64,000 nt of DNA from Glaciihabitans sp. (GCA_025463785.1 JAODBD010000011.1:1-64000), one strand, 5' to 3'. Positions 1 through 8,444 are shown, counted from the stretch's first letter. Notes: generated from the letters alone by a model not told the origin. Made by a program: numbers and translations.

Positions 1-89
1 GTGGTGCCGATGAAGGCGGAACTGAGGACGCGCTTCTTGTCCCGAATGCGAATGGGGACCGGTTCGGTGGAGGTTTCGACAACGGGCAC
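1..89 (-). CDS. N-terminal fragment of a probable MFS (MHS-type) transporter, cut by the window edge
   Basis: Only the first 29 codons of a gene running leftwards out of the window are present. Reading starts at a GTG (89-87) with AAAGGA about seven bases upstream, a good ribosome binding site. The peptide is polar, then basic (RIRDKKR), then begins a hydrophobic stretch VLSSAFIGTT. That pattern of a basic run followed by FIGTT is typical of the N terminus of metabolite:H+ symporters of the major facilitator superfamily, where a membrane helix follows. The product class is inferred from this short stretch only; another membrane protein remains possible. Confidence 0.45.
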   Translation of the reverse strand, partial: MPVVETSTEPVPIRIRDKKRVLSSAFIGT

Positions 90-332
90 GGTTCGATCCT
101 TTGCACTGGGGCACGCCGGGAAGGCGCGCGGAAATCATCCGCGAGGTCACGCGAATCGGATCGTCATCTGTGAGCAACTGGCGCCATTGAGTTGTTGCTT
201 TCCGACCAACAGCGAGCTGCGGACGGGACCGGATGACTACGAAAGCGACAGTATTCGCGGACTCTTCACGCCTCAAACTGTTCCGTCACACAACGTCTTT
301 TTCGCCGTAGCGCACCTGTGCTGTGCGGCGTC

Positions 333-1013
333 CTAGTTGGATGTGGTCGTCGCGGTGGGCTGGCTGCTGACGGGATTCTGCCTGCGGTCGAGGCGCCAGG
401 CCCGAATTCCGGCAATGACCGAGATTGCGATGACGATTCCGGCAATGACGTAGGAGATGGTGCGAACCCGGGGATCGGATGCCGCGAAGTAGCCGATCAC
501 GGTGATGCTGACGCCCCAAGAGAGCGCGCCGACCAGATTAGCGCTGGCGAATTTGAGGTAGGACATCCTGCCGATTCCCGCAATCGGTGGGACGAACACG
601 CGACCCCACGGGATGTATCGCCCGATGACGATGGACCACCAGCCGAAGAGTTCGTAGAACCGCTCTGTCTTGGTGACGGCTCGGCGAACCCAGCTTCCCC
701 CGTGTTTGAGGAGGGCGGGCTTGCCGAGTCGGCGGCCCTCCCAGAATCCAACCTGGTCGCTTGCGAATGCGGCGACGCCGACTCCGATTGCGAGGATCCA
801 GATGTTGATGTGCTGCGAGGCGGTCCCCGCGATGATGCCGGCAGCGAAGAGCAGCGAATCTCCGGTGAGGAATGGGATGACGATGCCGACGAAGAGTGCT
901 GTGCCGGAGAAGACGAGTCCCCACACAGCGAGATAGAAGAGCACGGGTCCGGCGGTGGTCAGGAAGTCGGCGAGGTTTCCGTCGATGGACCCGGCTGTGG
1001 CGAGGTGCAGCAT
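333..1013 (-). CDS. DedA family inner-membrane protein
   Basis: A 226-residue polytopic membrane protein with about five hydrophobic segments. It carries the DedA/SNARE-associated signature: an amphipathic stretch followed by GRYIPWGR, with the family's conserved Arg and Pro, near residues 130-140. DedA proteins are integral membrane proteins linked to lipid-carrier flipping (undecaprenyl phosphate or phospholipid) and to membrane potential homeostasis; the substrate cannot be read from sequence. The ATG at 1013 overlaps the stop of a 33-codon upstream ORF as TGATG, suggesting translational coupling. A DtxR/IdeR-like iron box lies about 130 bp upstream. The tail is a short hydrophilic Ser/Thr stretch. 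Confidence 0.9.
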   Translation of the reverse strand: MLHLATAGSIDGNLADFLTTAGPVLFYLAVWGLVFSGTALFVGIVIPFLTGDSLLFAAGIIAGTASQHINIWILAIGVGVAAFASDQVGFWEGRRLGKPALLKHGGSWVRRAVTKTERFYELFGWWSIVIGRYIPWGRVFVPPIAGIGRMSYLKFASANLVGALSWGVSITVIGYFAASDPRVRTISYVIAGIVIAISVIAGIRAWRLDRRQNPVSSQPTATTTSN

Positions 1014-1114
1014 CAGCGGCCCGCCGCTCGGTGTTCGTCAGTCGATAATGTGCGGACCAGCTGTGCCACGTGGGCACCGGTACTGGTTGGGGCACCGACA
1101 TTGTGGGCGTGCAT
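1013..1114 (-). CDS. 33-residue upstream ORF coupled to the dedA-family gene
   Basis: An ATG at 1114-1112 opens a 33-codon frame that begins MHAHNVGAPT and ends TDEHRAAGR. GGAAGG lies six bases before the ATG, a better Shine-Dalgarno than the one in front of the DedA gene itself. The stop TGA shares bases with the DedA ATG (TGATG at 1015-1011), so ribosomes finishing the small frame could re-initiate on DedA. It has no membrane segment and I recognise no family. It may be a leader peptide or a real small protein; the spacing and overlap are the main evidence that it is translated. Confidence 0.5.
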   Translation of the reverse strand: MHAHNVGAPTSTGAHVAQLVRTLSTDEHRAAGR

Positions 1115-1141
1115 CCGCGACCTTCCGGAGAATTCGTCTAG

Positions 1142-1160
1142 TGAGGGTAGCCTAACCTAA
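1142..1160 (-). promoter_or_regulatory. DtxR/IdeR-type iron box
   Basis: The 19-mer TGAGGGTAGCCTAACCTAA matches the DtxR/IdeR consensus TTAGGTTAGCCTAACCTAA at 17 of 19 positions, including the whole right half. It sits 28 bp before the upstream ORF start (1114) and about 130 bp before the DedA start, the place for an iron-dependent repressor site over their promoter. On the other side the nearest gene starts at 1394, so the leftward genes are the more likely target. Confidence 0.65.
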
Positions 1161-1393
1161 TTGCGGTACTTCGATAGCGCTGTGCCCGTGGACTCAGAGT
1201 CGTATGAAGTGACTAAGCACATTTGGTTTCGACAATCCCTTAACAACGAGTAAACCGCCAGAATTTCCAGTGCGTCGCTAAGTCACGAGGGCGCAATCCC
1301 ATTCCGAGCGCGGTGGAGGGGAAATCACAGCGTCCAGCGCGCCCGGGTATTCGCGCGCCATGTAGGGCCTCCGGTCTTCGGTATGTTGACGAC

Positions 1394-1684
1394 ATGACAT
1401 CTGCCTCAGCATCCATCGAGCTACCGTCGACCAAGCGTGCGAAAAACCCAGCCGCCACCGTTGCACTTGTTGTGGCCATCGTGGGCTTTCTCGTCACCCA
1501 GGTTCCAGACTTCATAGGTGTCCTCGCGGGAGGTCCGGAAGACCTCGTCGCTGTCATCCTTGGCATCATCGGAATAGTGATCGCATTCAAGCGGGGCGCG
1601 GGAAAGAAAAAGGCAATTGCCGCCACCATCGTGGCCGCAGCCGCACTTTTCGGCATGCCATTCGGCGAAGGCTGGCTCTGGTAG
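1394..1684 (+). CDS. small hypothetical membrane protein
   Basis: A 96-residue protein with a short polar N terminus (MTSASASIEL) and three hydrophobic stretches, roughly residues 20-45, 50-67 and 73-90; the second is followed by the basic run FKRGAGKKK. No recognised family. The ATG at 1394 is preferred because a -10-like TATGTT lies exactly six bases before it (1382-1387), suggesting a leaderless mRNA, and because the upstream extension is rich in Arg and Pro and lacks a ribosome binding site. It stands alone between the iron box region and tRNA-Gly. Confidence 0.55.
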   Translation: MTSASASIELPSTKRAKNPAATVALVVAIVGFLVTQVPDFIGVLAGGPEDLVAVILGIIGIVIAFKRGAGKKKAIAATIVAAAALFGMPFGEGWLW

Positions 1685-1830
1685 GCAAGCCCGTGAGGTT
1701 GCAGCGGCCAGACGAGCGACGTCGGTGGCTAGACGATCACGACGCCGACCAAAACTGGCACCGCGCGCATCGTCACGCTGTCGCAGTGCTTGCGACACAA
1801 TAAGCGCCTGATCAGGAATTTTACGAACGG

Positions 1831-1901
1831 AGGGGATGACCAGGATCGAACTGGCGTCATCAGTTTGGAAGACTGAGGCTCTACCATTGAGCTACATCCC
1901 C
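1831..1901 (-). tRNA. tRNA-Gly (anticodon TCC)
   Basis: Read on the minus strand the sequence starts GGGGATG and ends CATCCCC plus discriminator T, giving a seven-pair acceptor stem. The anticodon arm CAGTCTTCCAAACTG places TCC in the loop, and the T arm has GTTCGATCC. It is 71 nt long and CCA is not encoded. It reads GGA glycine codons. Confidence 0.95.
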
Positions 1902-1954
1902 GCGACCGTTGAGCCTAAGGCTTCAGCGCGACGATCACTCTATCAACAAGACCT

Positions 1955-2155
1955 CTAGTCTTGCGGCCACTCCCACTTGCTGCCAGCCTGCTCGGCAATG
2001 CCGGGCACGAGGTCCGCGGGCGCGGGCCGTTGGCTTCGATCTGGCATGTACACGTTGTTGGTCCAGCCATCGCCGTCCCAGAAACGTAGTTGGCGTGGAA
2101 CCCGTGGATCCGCATACCAGCCGGCAACGGGCAGGTTCGGTTCTTCGTCCGCCAC
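1955..2155 (-). CDS. small DUF2510 domain protein
   Basis: A 66-residue protein made almost entirely of one DUF2510 module: AGWYADPRVPRQLRFWDGDGWT matches the family pattern of G-W-Y-x-D-P, then L-R-x-W-D-G, then W-T, about residues 11-32. DUF2510 is a short domain common in Actinobacteria, often at the N terminus of membrane proteins; its role is unknown. Here it stands alone with no membrane segment and a short acidic/aromatic tail (SKWEWPQD). It lies on the minus strand just upstream, in transcription order, of tRNA-Gly. Confidence 0.75.
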   Translation of the reverse strand: MADEEPNLPVAGWYADPRVPRQLRFWDGDGWTNNVYMPDRSQRPAPADLVPGIAEQAGSKWEWPQD

Positions 2156-2334
2156 TTCAAATTCCCCTTAGTTTCGAATTGGTGGGTTCCCCCAACGCTA
2201 GTTCGCTTACGACGAGATCGCGACGCCCCACAACGGGTGGAGTGGATCAGTTAGACTTGCCGAGGTCAATTTTCGGGTCGCGCCCTAAGAACTTATGCGC
2301 CCCCGGCGAGCTGCACGGCCGAACAGATCTATTC

Positions 2335-2389
2335 AGCACTGTTTGTTCAGCGCTGCACTGAATCAGTACTGCACTGTTTAATCAGTACT
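2335..2389. repeat. imperfect direct repeats before tRNA-Pro
   Basis: Three imperfect units follow each other: AGCACTGTTTGTTCAGCGCT, GCACTGAATCAGTACT and GCACTGTTTAATCAGTACT. They end five bases before the tRNA and contain self-complementary parts (AGTACT). This is probably the promoter region of the tRNA-Pro gene. Confidence 0.5.
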
Positions 2390-2393
2390 GGCC

Positions 2394-2467
2394 CGGGGCG
2401 TAGCTCAGCTTGGTAGAGCGCTCGGTTTGGGACCGAGAGGCCGCAGGTTCGAATCCTGTCGCCCCGA
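2394..2467 (+). tRNA. tRNA-Pro (anticodon TGG)
   Basis: CGGGGCG at the 5' end pairs with CGCCCCG at the 3' end, followed by discriminator A. The anticodon arm CTCGGTTTGGGACCGAG exposes TGG. The T arm has GGTTCGAATCC. It is 74 nt long with no encoded CCA. It lies 73 bp before the tig start on the same strand and may be co-transcribed with it. Confidence 0.95.
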
Positions 2468-2469
2468 CA

Positions 2470-2523
2470 CACACGAACACCTTTCACACGAACCACATCC
2501 ACACGAACTTCATCCACACGAAC
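2470..2523 (+). repeat. four CACACGAAC repeats at 15-bp period in the tig leader
   Basis: The nonamer CACACGAAC occurs at 2470, 2485, 2500 and 2515, exactly 15 bp apart, filling the space between tRNA-Pro and the tig ribosome binding site (CCAGGAGA, 2526-2533). The unpaired, C/A-rich sequence could act as an open ribosome standby region or processing spacer. Confidence 0.7.
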
Positions 2524-2540
2524 ACCAGGAGAACCACAAC

Positions 2541-3920
2541 GTGAAGACCACAGTTGAGAAGCTGAGCCCCACGCGCGCGAAGCTCACGATTGCTGTCACG
2601 CCAGACGAGCTCAAGCCCAGCATCGAGCACGCTTACAGCCACATTGCCGAGTCGGTGAACATCCCCGGTTTCCGCAAGGGCAAGGTTCCACCGCAGCTGA
2701 TCGACCAGCGCGTCGGTCGCGAAGAGGTTCTGAACCATGCCGTCAGCGACGGCCTCGACAAGTTCTACCGCCAGGCGATCCAGGACGAGAAGATTCGCGC
2801 GCTCGGTCGCCCGGAGGCCGACATCACCCAGCTTCCCGAGGTCAAAGACTTCTCCGGCGAACTAATCGTCACCGTCGAGGTCGATGTTCGCCCAGACTTC
2901 ACCATCCCGAACTATGACGGGCTCAAGCTCGAAGTCGAGCCCATCACGGTGTCACCGGATGACGTACAAGACGAGCTGGACGCCCTGCGTAGCCGCTTCG
3001 GCACGCTCGTCACCGTCGATCGTCCCGCGAAGGCCGGCGACTTCGCGCAGCTCGACCTCGTGGCCACCATCGGCGACGAAGAGGTCGACACCGCCAACAA
3101 CATCAGCTACGAGATCGGCTCAGGCGAGCTCATCGAGGGCATCGACGAAGCGCTCGACTCCCTCACTGCGGGTGAGAGCACGACGTTCGAGTCCACTCTC
3201 GTCGGTGGCGACAGCGCGGGCGAGAAGGCACTCATCGCCGTCACGCTGCTGGCAGTCAAGGAGCGCGAGCTTCCGGATGCCGACGACGACTTCGCCCAGA
3301 TCGCCAGCCAGTTCGACACCATCGGCGAGCTGCGTGCAGACATCCGCGCGCAGGTCGAAAAGTCTAAGGAGTTCGGCCAGGGCGCCGAAGCCCGCGACCA
3401 GATCGTCGACAAGCTGACCGCTCTTGTCGACATCCCCGTTCCGCAGCAGCTCATCGATGATGAGGTCAAGCGTCACCTTGAGAACGAGAACCGCGTCGAC
3501 GACACCGTTCACGGTGCCGAGGTCGCCGAGTCGAGCGAGAAGACGTTCCGCGCGCAGATCCTGCTCGATGCGATCGCCGAGGCCGAAGAGGTCAAGGTCA
3601 GCCAGGACGAACTCACCCAATACCTCATCCAGGCGTCCTCGCAGTACGGCATGGAGCCGGGCGAGTTCATCAAGGTGCTCGACGAGAACGGCCAGATTCC
3701 GGCCATGATCGGCGAGGTTGCCCGTGCGAAGACGCTCGCCGTCATCCTCGATAAGGCAGACGTCGTTGACACGAAGGGCAAGAAGGTGGATGTCTCAGAC
3801 TTCACCGCGATCGCCCGCAACGACGAAAGCTTCGACACGTCGGATGCCGCGAGCCTGCTCAACTCGGCGAACAATCACGAAGGTCATAGCCACGACGATC
3901 ACGAGGGCCACAGCCACTAG
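2541..3920 (+). CDS. tig: trigger factor, ribosome-associated chaperone and peptidyl-prolyl isomerase
   Basis: A 459-residue trigger factor, which binds near the ribosome exit tunnel and helps nascent chains fold. The N-terminal domain carries the ribosome-docking signature GFRKGKVP near residue 43; an FKBP-type PPIase domain and the helical substrate-cradle domain follow. The GTG start at 2541 has AGGAGA eight bases upstream; earlier in-frame triplets would run into tRNA-Pro. The last 16 residues are His-rich ([16 protein letters not shown]), an addition to the usual trigger factor end that could bind metal ions. It precedes clpP1 and clpP2, the common bacterial order linking folding and proteolysis. 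Confidence 0.97.
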   Translation: MKTTVEKLSPTRAKLTIAVTPDELKPSIEHAYSHIAESVNIPGFRKGKVPPQLIDQRVGREEVLNHAVSDGLDKFYRQAIQDEKIRALGRPEADITQLPEVKDFSGELIVTVEVDVRPDFTIPNYDGLKLEVEPITVSPDDVQDELDALRSRFGTLVTVDRPAKAGDFAQLDLVATIGDEEVDTANNISYEIGSGELIEGIDEALDSLTAGESTTFESTLVGGDSAGEKALIAVTLLAVKERELPDADDDFAQIASQFDTIGELRADIRAQVEKSKEFGQGAEARDQIVDKLTALVDIPVPQQLIDDEVKRHLENENRVDDTVHGAEVAESSEKTFRAQILLDAIAEAEEVKVSQDELTQYLIQASSQYGMEPGEFIKVLDENGQIPAMIGEVARAKTLAVILDKADVVDTKGKKVDVSDFTAIARNDESFDTSDAASLLNSANNHEGHSHDDHEGHSH

Positions 3921-4131
3921 CGCGGAATCGGCCGCCGTTGGCGATTCGTTCGGGTAGTTCCCCCGCGTAGTTGCGCACCGAGCGCTGGTAGAGCAGCCAC
4001 TCGCGCGGCCCAATCGTCGGTGGTCATGCGCCAACGCTTGCCGCGCTCTCTGCCGTAGGCGAACACGACCATATGGCCGCCGCCGCTCCGATAGATTCGA
4101 CAACAAGCGATAACTGAAGGAGCTTGAAACT
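3921..4131 (-). other. intergenic region with a possible degraded antisense coding remnant
   Basis: This 211-bp gap lies between tig and clpP1. On the minus strand, one frame reads MVVFAYGRERGKRWRMTTDD and, after a one-base shift, another reads AAREWLLYQRSVRNYAGELP, both protein-like in composition. There is no start signal for an intact gene, so it may be the remains of a gene. I recognise no family. The right end holds the clpP1 ribosome binding site (GAAGGAG, 4116-4122). Confidence 0.25.
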
Positions 4132-4713
4132 ATGGCCGAACCAGTCCTGGTCAGCAGTGTTTTTGACCAACTGCTGAAGGATCGCATCATCTGGCTCGGG
4201 TCAGAGGTGCGCGACGAGAACGCCAACGAAATTGCGGCGAAGCTGCTGCTTCTGGCCGCAGCAGACTCTGTGGCAGACATCTACCTCTACATCAACTCAC
4301 CCGGTGGTTCGATCACCGCGGGCATGGCGATCTACGACACCATGCAGTTCGTCCCGAATGACATCGTTACGGTCGGTATCGGCATGGCGGCGTCGATGGG
4401 CCAGCTGCTGCTCACCGCAGGAACCAAGGGCAAGCGGTACATCACCCCGAACGCGCGAGTGCTTCTGCACCAGCCGCACGGCGGGTTCGGTGGAACCTCA
4501 TCTGATATCCAGACGCAGGCGCAGCTCATTCTCGACATGAAGAAGCGTCTCGCCGAGATCACAGCAGCTCAGACGGGCAAGACGGTCGCGCAGGTGAATG
4601 AGGATGGCGACCGCGACCGCTGGTTCAACGCCGAGGAAGCCCTCGAGTACGGCTTCGTCGACCACATCCGTGAATCTGCTACCGATGTCATCGGTGGCGG
4701 CGGCACCAAGTAG
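4132..4713 (+). CDS. clpP1: ATP-dependent Clp protease proteolytic subunit 1
   Basis: A 193-residue ClpP serine peptidase subunit that assembles into the barrel fed by ClpX and ClpC. The catalytic Ser is Ser88 in GMAASMGQ and the catalytic His is His113 in LLHQPHGG; the third Asp lies in the DGDRDRW stretch. Actinobacteria need two different ClpP subunits that form a mixed 14-mer, and the partner gene follows 20 bp downstream. The start has GAAGGAG at a normal distance. The short N terminus shows little or no propeptide. The target range includes damaged proteins and regulators. Confidence 0.97.
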   Translation: MAEPVLVSSVFDQLLKDRIIWLGSEVRDENANEIAAKLLLLAAADSVADIYLYINSPGGSITAGMAIYDTMQFVPNDIVTVGIGMAASMGQLLLTAGTKGKRYITPNARVLLHQPHGGFGGTSSDIQTQAQLILDMKKRLAEITAAQTGKTVAQVNEDGDRDRWFNAEEALEYGFVDHIRESATDVIGGGGTK

Positions 4714-4733
4714 CGCGGAAGAACAGGAACATC

Positions 4734-5408
4734 ATGGAAACCCCAACATTCAACAGCGCTGGCAACATTCTCGGCCACGCCGTCAGCCCGCAGGCGCGCT
4801 ACATCCTGCCGAGCTTCGAAGAGCGCACTGCTTACGGGTACAAGCGTCAGGACCCGTACGCGAAGCTCTTCGAGGACCGCATCATTTTCCTCGGTGTCCA
4901 GGTGGATGACGCATCCGCCGACGACGTCATGGCGCAGCTTCTCGTGCTGGAGAGCCAGGACCCAGACCGCGACATCCTGATGTACATCAACTCACCCGGT
5001 GGCTCGTTCACCGCGATGACGGCGATCTACGACACGATGCAGTACATCCGTCCGCATGTGCAGACCTTCGCGCTCGGCCAGGCGGCTTCTGCCGCGGCGG
5101 TGCTGCTCGCTGCCGGCGCGCCGGGCAAGCGTCTTGCTCTGCCGAACGCGCGCATCCTCATCCACCAGCCCGCAGTTGAGGGCCAGGGTGGGGGGCAGGC
5201 TTCCGATATCGAGATTCAGGCCGCCGAGGTTCTGCGCATGCGCACCTGGCTCGAGGAGACCCTCGCGTTCCACTCGAACCGCACGAAGGAGCAGGTCAAC
5301 CGCGACATCGAGCGCGACAAGATCCTGAGCTCCGAGGAGGCCATGGAATACGGCCTCATCGACCAGGTTCTCGGCAGCCGTAAGAGCGTGCCGGCCCTCG
5401 TCAAATAG
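4734..5408 (+). CDS. clpP2: ATP-dependent Clp protease proteolytic subunit 2
   Basis: A 224-residue second ClpP subunit, longer at the N terminus than ClpP1 by about 30 residues, probably including a propeptide. Catalytic Ser119 sits in [11 protein letters not shown], catalytic His144 in ILIHQPA. It follows clpP1 with 20 bp between, so the two are almost certainly co-transcribed, matching the mixed ClpP1P2 enzyme known from mycobacteria and other actinobacteria. A strong palindrome (5419-5479) starts 10 bp after the stop and separates it from the convergent copC-like gene. The unfoldase gene clpX follows beyond that gene. Confidence 0.97.
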   Translation: METPTFNSAGNILGHAVSPQARYILPSFEERTAYGYKRQDPYAKLFEDRIIFLGVQVDDASADDVMAQLLVLESQDPDRDILMYINSPGGSFTAMTAIYDTMQYIRPHVQTFALGQAASAAAVLLAAGAPGKRLALPNARILIHQPAVEGQGGGQASDIEIQAAEVLRMRTWLEETLAFHSNRTKEQVNRDIERDKILSSEEAMEYGLIDQVLGSRKSVPALVK

Positions 5409-5418
5409 CAATACCTCC

Positions 5419-5479
5419 CGAGTTGCCCACTTTGGCCGGGTTTCGATCGTGAAACCCGACAAATGTGGGCAATTCGCGG
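5419..5479. repeat. palindromic repeat family A, copy 1
   Basis: Left arm GAGTTGCCCACTTTGGCCGG and its continuation GTTTC pair with GAAACCCGACAAATGTGGGC and AATTC. The stem is about 24 pairs with few mismatches. It lies between the convergent clpP2 and copC-like genes, where a two-way transcript end is expected. There is no T run, so it is not a textbook Rho-independent terminator. Confidence 0.85.
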
Positions 5480-5497
5480 TTTAAGGACGGCTGCGAG

Positions 5498-6112
5498 TCA
5501 GGGCTTCTTGCGGCGGCCGGTGACGAGCAGCACGATCGCGAGGGCGATACCGAGCGCCAGGATGCCACCGCCGATCCCGAGGACCAGCCCAAGGTTCGCG
5601 CTCGGTGCCGAGTAGGCGTCCTGGCCGAGCGTGGAATCCGGGGGAGCGGTGCCGCCCGATTTGCCGCCGCAATCCTGTGGATGGCTGGCACCGGCGGCCG
5701 GAGTGAATGCTGTCGACGGCTTCCAGGTGAAGTTGAACGTGTTCGAGACGATGTGTCCGTCGGCGGAGACGATCTGCCAGAGAACCCGGTAGCTGCCCGC
5801 CTGGCCGATGGTGGGCGCAATTGACATGCTCGAGCCGGTCACGGTGACGCAACCGTCGCCATAGAACTTGCCGCTGGCATCCTCGATGTCGAAGGCGAAG
5901 CCTGCGCCGTGGCCGGAGATGTCGAGCAGGCCCTCGTTCGTCGTGATCGTGAAGCGCGACGGCAGCTTCGTCAGGGTCTGGCCGGCGCTCGGATCCGATG
6001 ACACCAGGAAGTTGTGGGCGGATGCCGGAGCCGCCAGTCCCAGCACCGAACCGGCGACCAACGCGACTGCGAACAGGACTGCAATCGGCCTTCGTCGCAG
6101 CGATCCAGCCAT
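5498..6112 (-). CDS. CopC-domain copper-binding exported protein with C-terminal membrane anchor
   Basis: A 204-residue protein with a signal peptide (RRRPIAVLFAVALVAGSVLG) cleaved after ASA, which leaves His33 as the first mature residue, the Cu(II)-binding N-terminal His of CopC proteins. The CopC fold follows, with the SADGHIVS motif supplying the second His near residues 112-118. A Thr/Pro-rich linker and a C-terminal membrane helix ending RRKKP follow, as in Gram-positive CopC-like proteins that are anchored outside the cell. No CopD gene lies nearby. It faces clpP2, with repeat A copy 1 between their ends. Confidence 0.9.
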   Translation of the reverse strand: MAGSLRRRPIAVLFAVALVAGSVLGLAAPASAHNFLVSSDPSAGQTLTKLPSRFTITTNEGLLDISGHGAGFAFDIEDASGKFYGDGCVTVTGSSMSIAPTIGQAGSYRVLWQIVSADGHIVSNTFNFTWKPSTAFTPAAGASHPQDCGGKSGGTAPPDSTLGQDAYSAPSANLGLVLGIGGGILALGIALAIVLLVTGRRKKP

Positions 6113-6222
6113 GTCGCCAGATTACGGCACGCCGAAGTCACTTTTCTTTATGATGGCTGGCAGTGTCCCCGCCACGGGTTAGGCTCGGTTAGACGTCGCA
6201 CACACGAATTAGGGAGTGCACA

Positions 6223-7503
6223 GTGGCCCGTATCGGGGAAAGCGCGGACCTTCTCAAGTGTTCTTTCTGTGGGAAGAGCCAGAAGCAGGTTCAACAGCTC
6301 ATTGCAGGCCCTGGCGTGTACATCTGCGACGAGTGTGTCGAGTTGTGCAACGAGATCATCGAAGAGCGTCTCGCCGAGGCCGGCGAGGAGGCCTCGAGCG
6401 AGTTCGATCTGCCGAAGCCGAAAGAGATCTATGCGTTCCTTGAGGAGTACGTCATCGGCCAGGAGGCCGCCAAGAAGGCGCTCTCGGTCGCGGTGTACAA
6501 CCACTACAAGCGCATTCGTGCCCGCAACACACTGAGCGCCGCCGACGTCATCGACGATGTCGAGATCGCGAAGTCCAACATCCTGCTCATTGGGCCAACG
6601 GGGTGCGGCAAGACGTATTTGGCGCAGACGCTGGCGAAGCGACTAAACGTGCCATTTGCGGTGGCGGATGCCACGGCACTGACCGAGGCCGGTTACGTCG
6701 GCGAGGATGTCGAGAACATCCTCCTGAAGCTCATTCAGGCCGCAGACTACGACGTCAAGCGTGCCGAGACCGGCATCATCTACATCGACGAGATCGACAA
6801 GATCGCACGCAAGGCCGAGAACCCGTCGATCACTCGCGATGTTTCTGGCGAGGGTGTGCAGCAGGCGCTGCTGAAGATTCTCGAGGGTACGATTGCGTCG
6901 GTTCCGCCGCAGGGTGGCCGCAAGCATCCGCATCAGGAGTTCATCCAGGTCGACACGACCAACGTCCTCTTCATCGTCGCCGGTGCCTTCGCCGGTCTCG
7001 AAGAGATCATCAGCCAGCGTGCGGGCAAGAAGGGCATCGGCTTCGGTGCGCCGCTTCACAGCAAGAACGATGACGTCAATCTGTTCGGCGAAGTCTTGCC
7101 TGAAGACCTTCACAAGTTCGGGCTCATCCCGGAGTTCATCGGCCGTCTGCCCGTCGTCACCACGGTGACGCAACTCGACCAGGTTGCTCTGATGGACATC
7201 CTGACTCAGCCGAAGAACGCCCTTGTTCGTCAGTACCAGCGCATGTTCGAAATCGACGGTGTTGACCTCGAATTCGATCAGGATGCCCTCGAAGCGATCG
7301 CAGATCTGGCGGTGCTGCGCAAGACGGGCGCCCGTGGTCTTCGCGCGATCATGGAAGAGGTACTCGGCCCGATCATGTTCGAGGTGCCGTCGACCGAGGA
7401 TGTCGCTCGGGTCATCGTTACGAAGCAGGCCGTGCTCGACAACGCTGCCCCCACGATCGTGCCGCGCAAGGCCGTTCGCGCCGCGGGCGAAAAGAGCGCG
7501 TAG
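6223..7503 (+). CDS. clpX: ATP-dependent Clp protease ATP-binding subunit ClpX
   Basis: A 426-residue AAA+ unfoldase that recognises tagged substrates and threads them into ClpP. The N-terminal zinc-binding domain has Cys13-x2-Cys16 and Cys35-x2-Cys38. Walker A GPTGCGKT lies near residues 124-131 and Walker B IIYIDEID near 185. The pore loop GYVGED and the C-terminal sensor region (RKTGARGLR) are intact, and the length is normal. The GTG start at 6223 ([11 protein letters not shown]) has AGGGAG upstream. It stands apart from clpP1P2 by the inserted reverse-strand copC-like gene, so it probably has its own promoter. Confidence 0.97.
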   Translation: MARIGESADLLKCSFCGKSQKQVQQLIAGPGVYICDECVELCNEIIEERLAEAGEEASSEFDLPKPKEIYAFLEEYVIGQEAAKKALSVAVYNHYKRIRARNTLSAADVIDDVEIAKSNILLIGPTGCGKTYLAQTLAKRLNVPFAVADATALTEAGYVGEDVENILLKLIQAADYDVKRAETGIIYIDEIDKIARKAENPSITRDVSGEGVQQALLKILEGTIASVPPQGGRKHPHQEFIQVDTTNVLFIVAGAFAGLEEIISQRAGKKGIGFGAPLHSKNDDVNLFGEVLPEDLHKFGLIPEFIGRLPVVTTVTQLDQVALMDILTQPKNALVRQYQRMFEIDGVDLEFDQDALEAIADLAVLRKTGARGLRAIMEEVLGPIMFEVPSTEDVARVIVTKQAVLDNAAPTIVPRKAVRAAGEKSA

Positions 7504-7541
7504 CAGCAGTCGTACTGACGCTTTCGCGCCATTGTGCTATT

Positions 7542-7603
7542 CGCGAGTTGCCCAGTTTGGTCTGGTTTTCAGACGATAACGCCACCAAAGTGGGCAACTC
7601 ACG
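7542..7603. repeat. palindromic repeat family A, copy 2
   Basis: CGAGTTGCCCAGTTTGGTC pairs imperfectly with CACCAAAGTGGGCAACTCACG. This is the most diverged inner stem of the family, although the outer arms are intact. It lies between the convergent clpX and nucleotidyltransferase genes and contains the stop codon of the latter. Confidence 0.8.
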
Positions 7604-8444
7604 AGGTCGGGGCTTGGTTTGGGGTAGGCGTGGCCCAGAGGCGGCGGCGGATGACCTCGACGCTTGCATCCGGATAGCCGGACCAGCGAGGGCGCAGCAG
7701 GTGGTCGGCGCGGTTGAGCAGATTTCTGGCAGCCGTTTCGACATCCGTCTTGAGCAGCTCGGCAAGCGCGAACTCGGGATGCACCAGCTCGATCCTTCGA
7801 CGCGCGTCCAGATTGTCGGCTCGCCGGTTGTCGCCGTCCGGAGAGACCGCAACCAGCACCGGGAGCAGGTGATCGACCGCCTGCCCACCGACCAGCGACC
7901 AAGCGCTCAGAAGCTCGCCGCGCCGCGCGCGACCCACACCGATAAGGAGTGACGCAAGAAACACGTCGAAGTCGCGCACGGGGTCAACCTGCTCGCTCGG
8001 TTTCGTGCGTGCGGCAACCAAGCGCATGAGCGGATCGAGGTCGGAGTGATCGTCGTACGCGACTTCCCAAGCATTGGCATGGAAAGTTGCGAGACCTCCG
8101 CGGTCGGTTACCGCGAATTCGATAACGGAGCCGTCGTTGTAGACGGCCTTGAACCCGTCGTGGTGTTCGCGAGCTGCGAAGGCCAGAGAGTCGTGGCGGG
8201 GCAGCCAGCCGAGGTCGCTACGAAGCTCCGCAAGCGATGGTGTCTCGCAGACGACCGCGAAGTCGTGATCGGACCATTCGTCGACCCGCGAGCGGTCTGC
8301 GGTTGACCCCATGAGCACGGGCCCGTCGATCAGTGGATGCTCTCGGCAGGCTGAAACCAGTTCAGCGAGGTAGAGCCCAAAGCGCTCATGTGTTGCATCC
8401 ACGGTGATTTTCCCTCTCGAGCTTGACGTCGTCGTCCACTTCAT
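7599..8444 (-). CDS. nucleotidyltransferase-fold protein of unknown substrate
   Basis: A 281-residue protein with the Pol-beta-type nucleotidyltransferase signature: MGSTADRSRVDEWSDHDF at residues 45-62, that is G-S followed by D-x-D (Asp59 and Asp61), which bind metal and nucleotide. The rest resembles aminoglycoside adenylyltransferase-like proteins with an alpha-helical C-terminal half, but it is diverged and I would not assign resistance from sequence alone. It diverges from the ROK regulator gene, and the ROK-type operator lies 8 bp before its ATG, so it may share that control. Its stop codon is inside repeat A copy 2. Confidence 0.7.
   Translation of the reverse strand: MKWTTTSSSRGKITVDATHERFGLYLAELVSACREHPLIDGPVLMGSTADRSRVDEWSDHDFAVVCETPSLAELRSDLGWLPRHDSLAFAAREHHDGFKAVYNDGSVIEFAVTDRGGLATFHANAWEVAYDDHSDLDPLMRLVAARTKPSEQVDPVRDFDVFLASLLIGVGRARRGELLSAWSLVGGQAVDHLLPVLVAVSPDGDNRRADNLDARRRIELVHPEFALAELLKTDVETAARNLLNRADHLLRPRWSGYPDASVEVIRRRLWATPTPNQAPTS

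Noticed and set aside
318-1160. Long open frame antisense to the DedA gene
   Set aside because: It mirrors the DedA gene, has Asp/Gly-rich nonsense composition and no ribosome site; the DedA reading has clear family motifs.
1831-2467. tRNA-Gly and tRNA-Pro as attachment sites for an island
   Set aside because: No integrase, no direct repeat of a tRNA 3' end and no change in gene content nearby.
4100-4131. ClgR-type operator in front of clpP1
   Set aside because: TTCGACAACAAGCGAT only partly fits the CGCY-N-GCG pattern; not strong enough to report as a site.
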